Assembly (NCBI GenBank): GCA_025330725.1
Contig: JAIWND010000013.1
Location: forward strand, 248,001-312,000
DNA: 64,000 nucleotides
Reading direction: 5' to 3'
Origin: Chlamydoabsidia padenii
Taxonomy: Eukaryota; Mucoromycota; Mucoromycetes; Mucorales; Cunninghamellaceae
This document shows positions 62,964 to 64,000 of this stretch, piece by piece. A program made the position numbers and the translations under genes. The notes below the pieces were generated by a model that did not search any database, was not told the origin of the DNA, and saw nothing but the letters and a program-made list of their open reading frames with translations. Position 1 is the first letter of the stretch. Every line of letters starts with the position of its first letter.

Positions 62964-64000
62964 ATGAAGGGAAAAAGGAAGCTCAAATTAAAGTCCTACC
63001 AATACTCTGCAACCAACTCTATCCAGTCATCCACTCTCACCAACTGTCATTCAACAACAGATGCAACTTTGACAGTAAACGAAAAACTCGCCAAACTTCG
63101 ACTAGAACACAAGAGGACTCTCACCAATCGACAACGACATGACCCAGCTTCTTTTCAAGGCACCAGTAGACAACAACAAGATACTTTATTAAAGATTGAC
63201 ACGTATTGGATGCACCCATGGGCTAACTTGGATTTCACTACTTTCGAAAGGCCACCATCTCCACCTCGTCCTGAGCGACCACCTGGGCCACCACCTCCCC
63301 CTTCTTGGGATCGACAGCCAACACCAACTACTCCCACCCCTACTAATATAACATATATCTCACCACAGTCCTCCGCCTCATCAACCGTGCCGAGCTTGGT
63401 CAAGTGCTGCTGCCGAGTATTAGGGGCCCAGATACGTCAACCAAGACAACATATACCCACACATGTGAAACAACGACTGATGTGTGAATGGGGACCTTTG
63501 ATCACTGACACGACCATGTATCTATTTGAAAAAACCGACTATGACGAACTGTGGTTGGAATCCGCCCAAGTATCTCTCGAACGACTAGTGCAGGCGTTTT
63601 GGAAGGTAGGCAAGGTGGAAGAAATCGTCGAGGCATGGAATGACGACTGGGAACAACAAGAGGATACCACGACAACACTGCCATTGGTGCGACTGGAGCC
63701 AGATCAAGAAGACATTGGGGCATGGAAACACCTTAATCGAATCATGATGATATTACGGCCATCATCATCATCCCTTGTCACCCTTTCCAGTCCTTATCTT
63801 GGCCGCACTTTGGTCTCACTCAATATCTCGTGGATGACGCCTCGTGGTACGTTATCTTGGATCTCGTTTGCTCATCTCATGGTCTCGACCCTTCCTCAAC
63901 TTAAATGGTTATATTCGGCTGGCACATTTGATGCCATTCAAGGTCCTCAGGTGATGGCGATACTGGCGACTGGTTTGCGTAGGTTGACATTGTGGGATTT
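62964..64000 (+). CDS. Leucine-rich-repeat-type protein, 3' end cut off by window edge
   Basis: One open frame with no stop from the ATG at 62964 (MKGKRKLKLKSYQYSATNS) to the window end, over 345 codons and without introns. The N-terminal 70 residues are basic and polar, followed by a proline-rich linker (RPPSPPRPERPPGPPPPPSW). Then comes a globular part (LVKCCCRVLGAQI, CEWGPLITDTTMYLF, DYDELWLES) and leucine-rich segments (LVSLNISWMTPRGTLSWISF, LPQLKWLYSAG, LATGLRRLTLWDF) typical of fungal LRR proteins that start with a 'region on rows of genes expressed/ITDTT' pattern. Codon use is slightly more GC-rich than neighbours. Role unknown; complete length and repeat number are outside the window. 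Confidence 0.85.
   Translation, partial: MKGKRKLKLKSYQYSATNSIQSSTLTNCHSTTDATLTVNEKLAKLRLEHKRTLTNRQRHDPASFQGTSRQQQDTLLKIDTYWMHPWANLDFTTFERPPSPPRPERPPGPPPPPSWDRQPTPTTPTPTNITYISPQSSASSTVPSLVKCCCRVLGAQIRQPRQHIPTHVKQRLMCEWGPLITDTTMYLFEKTDYDELWLESAQVSLERLVQAFWKVGKVEEIVEAWNDDWEQQEDTTTTLPLVRLEPDQEDIGAWKHLNRIMMILRPSSSSLVTLSSPYLGRTLVSLNISWMTPRGTLSWISFAHLMVSTLPQLKWLYSAGTFDAIQGPQVMAILATGLRRLTLWD

Overview
The window is nuclear DNA of an intron-rich, AT-rich fungus. Genes carry many short introns (mostly about 50-80 bp, GTAAGT-like donors, CTAAC/CTAAT-like branch sites, TAG/CAG acceptors), intergenic DNA is full of poly-A/T tracts, and the proteins are fungal in type (Vps15, Pbi2-type I9 inhibitor, Pet191/COA5, MFS sugar transporter, PRPF4B kinase). 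A voltage-gated K+ channel with a complete selectivity filter fits an early-diverging fungus better than Dikarya. I think Mucoromycota (Mucorales-like) is most likely, but species or family cannot be fixed from sequence alone.

Layout. 1-9.2 kb: 5' part of a Kv channel (-), a homeodomain factor (-), an unusual RS-domain/Hub1 fusion (-), and a mitochondrial-type HAD 5'-nucleotidase (+). 9.2-11.8 kb: gene-poor DNA with decayed coding segments between two related catgat/atcgtg-rich blocks. 11.8-22.6 kb: Vps15 (-, about 7 kb), methylcrotonoyl-CoA carboxylase beta (+) and Pet191/COA5 (+). 22.6-42.5 kb: a 20-kb repeat-rich block with no convincing intact protein gene. It holds one tRNA-Asn, two tRNA-Lys genes in an inverted duplication, a young non-autonomous LTR element with identical LTRs, two arrays of a 240-bp tandem repeat, a repeat family lying just 3' of all three tRNA genes, a diverged direct duplication, a broken cardiolipin synthase gene and a broken F-box/WD40 gene. 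42.5-64 kb: dense genes: cytochrome c (-), I9 proteinase inhibitor (-), an eroded membrane-protein-like locus (+), a secreted orphan (+), a NUDT19-like Nudix hydrolase (-), an MFS sugar transporter (+), PRPF4B/Prp4 kinase (-), a peroxisomal ABCD half-transporter (+), a LisH-CTLH-WD40 protein (+), ribosomal protein uS13/RPS18 (-) and the start of an LRR protein (+).

The genes are not a pathway cluster; they are ordinary housekeeping genes in mixed orientation. Two (Hub1 fusion, PRPF4B) belong to the spliceosome. Several serve mitochondria or peroxisomes: MCC beta, COA5, cytochrome c, the ABCD transporter and perhaps the NUDT19-like hydrolase.

The two strongest unexplained signals are (i) an 11-mer, TTCAAATCCCG or its complement, found exactly 13 times in 64 kb by eye, lying 30-230 bp upstream of many start codons and also inside dispersed repeats, and (ii) the Hub1 fusion, where the native Hub1 start methionine is a leucine codon so the ubiquitin-like domain can only be made joined to an RS domain. 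All exon boundaries are my manual reading of splice signals and frame; no alignment or transcript evidence was available.
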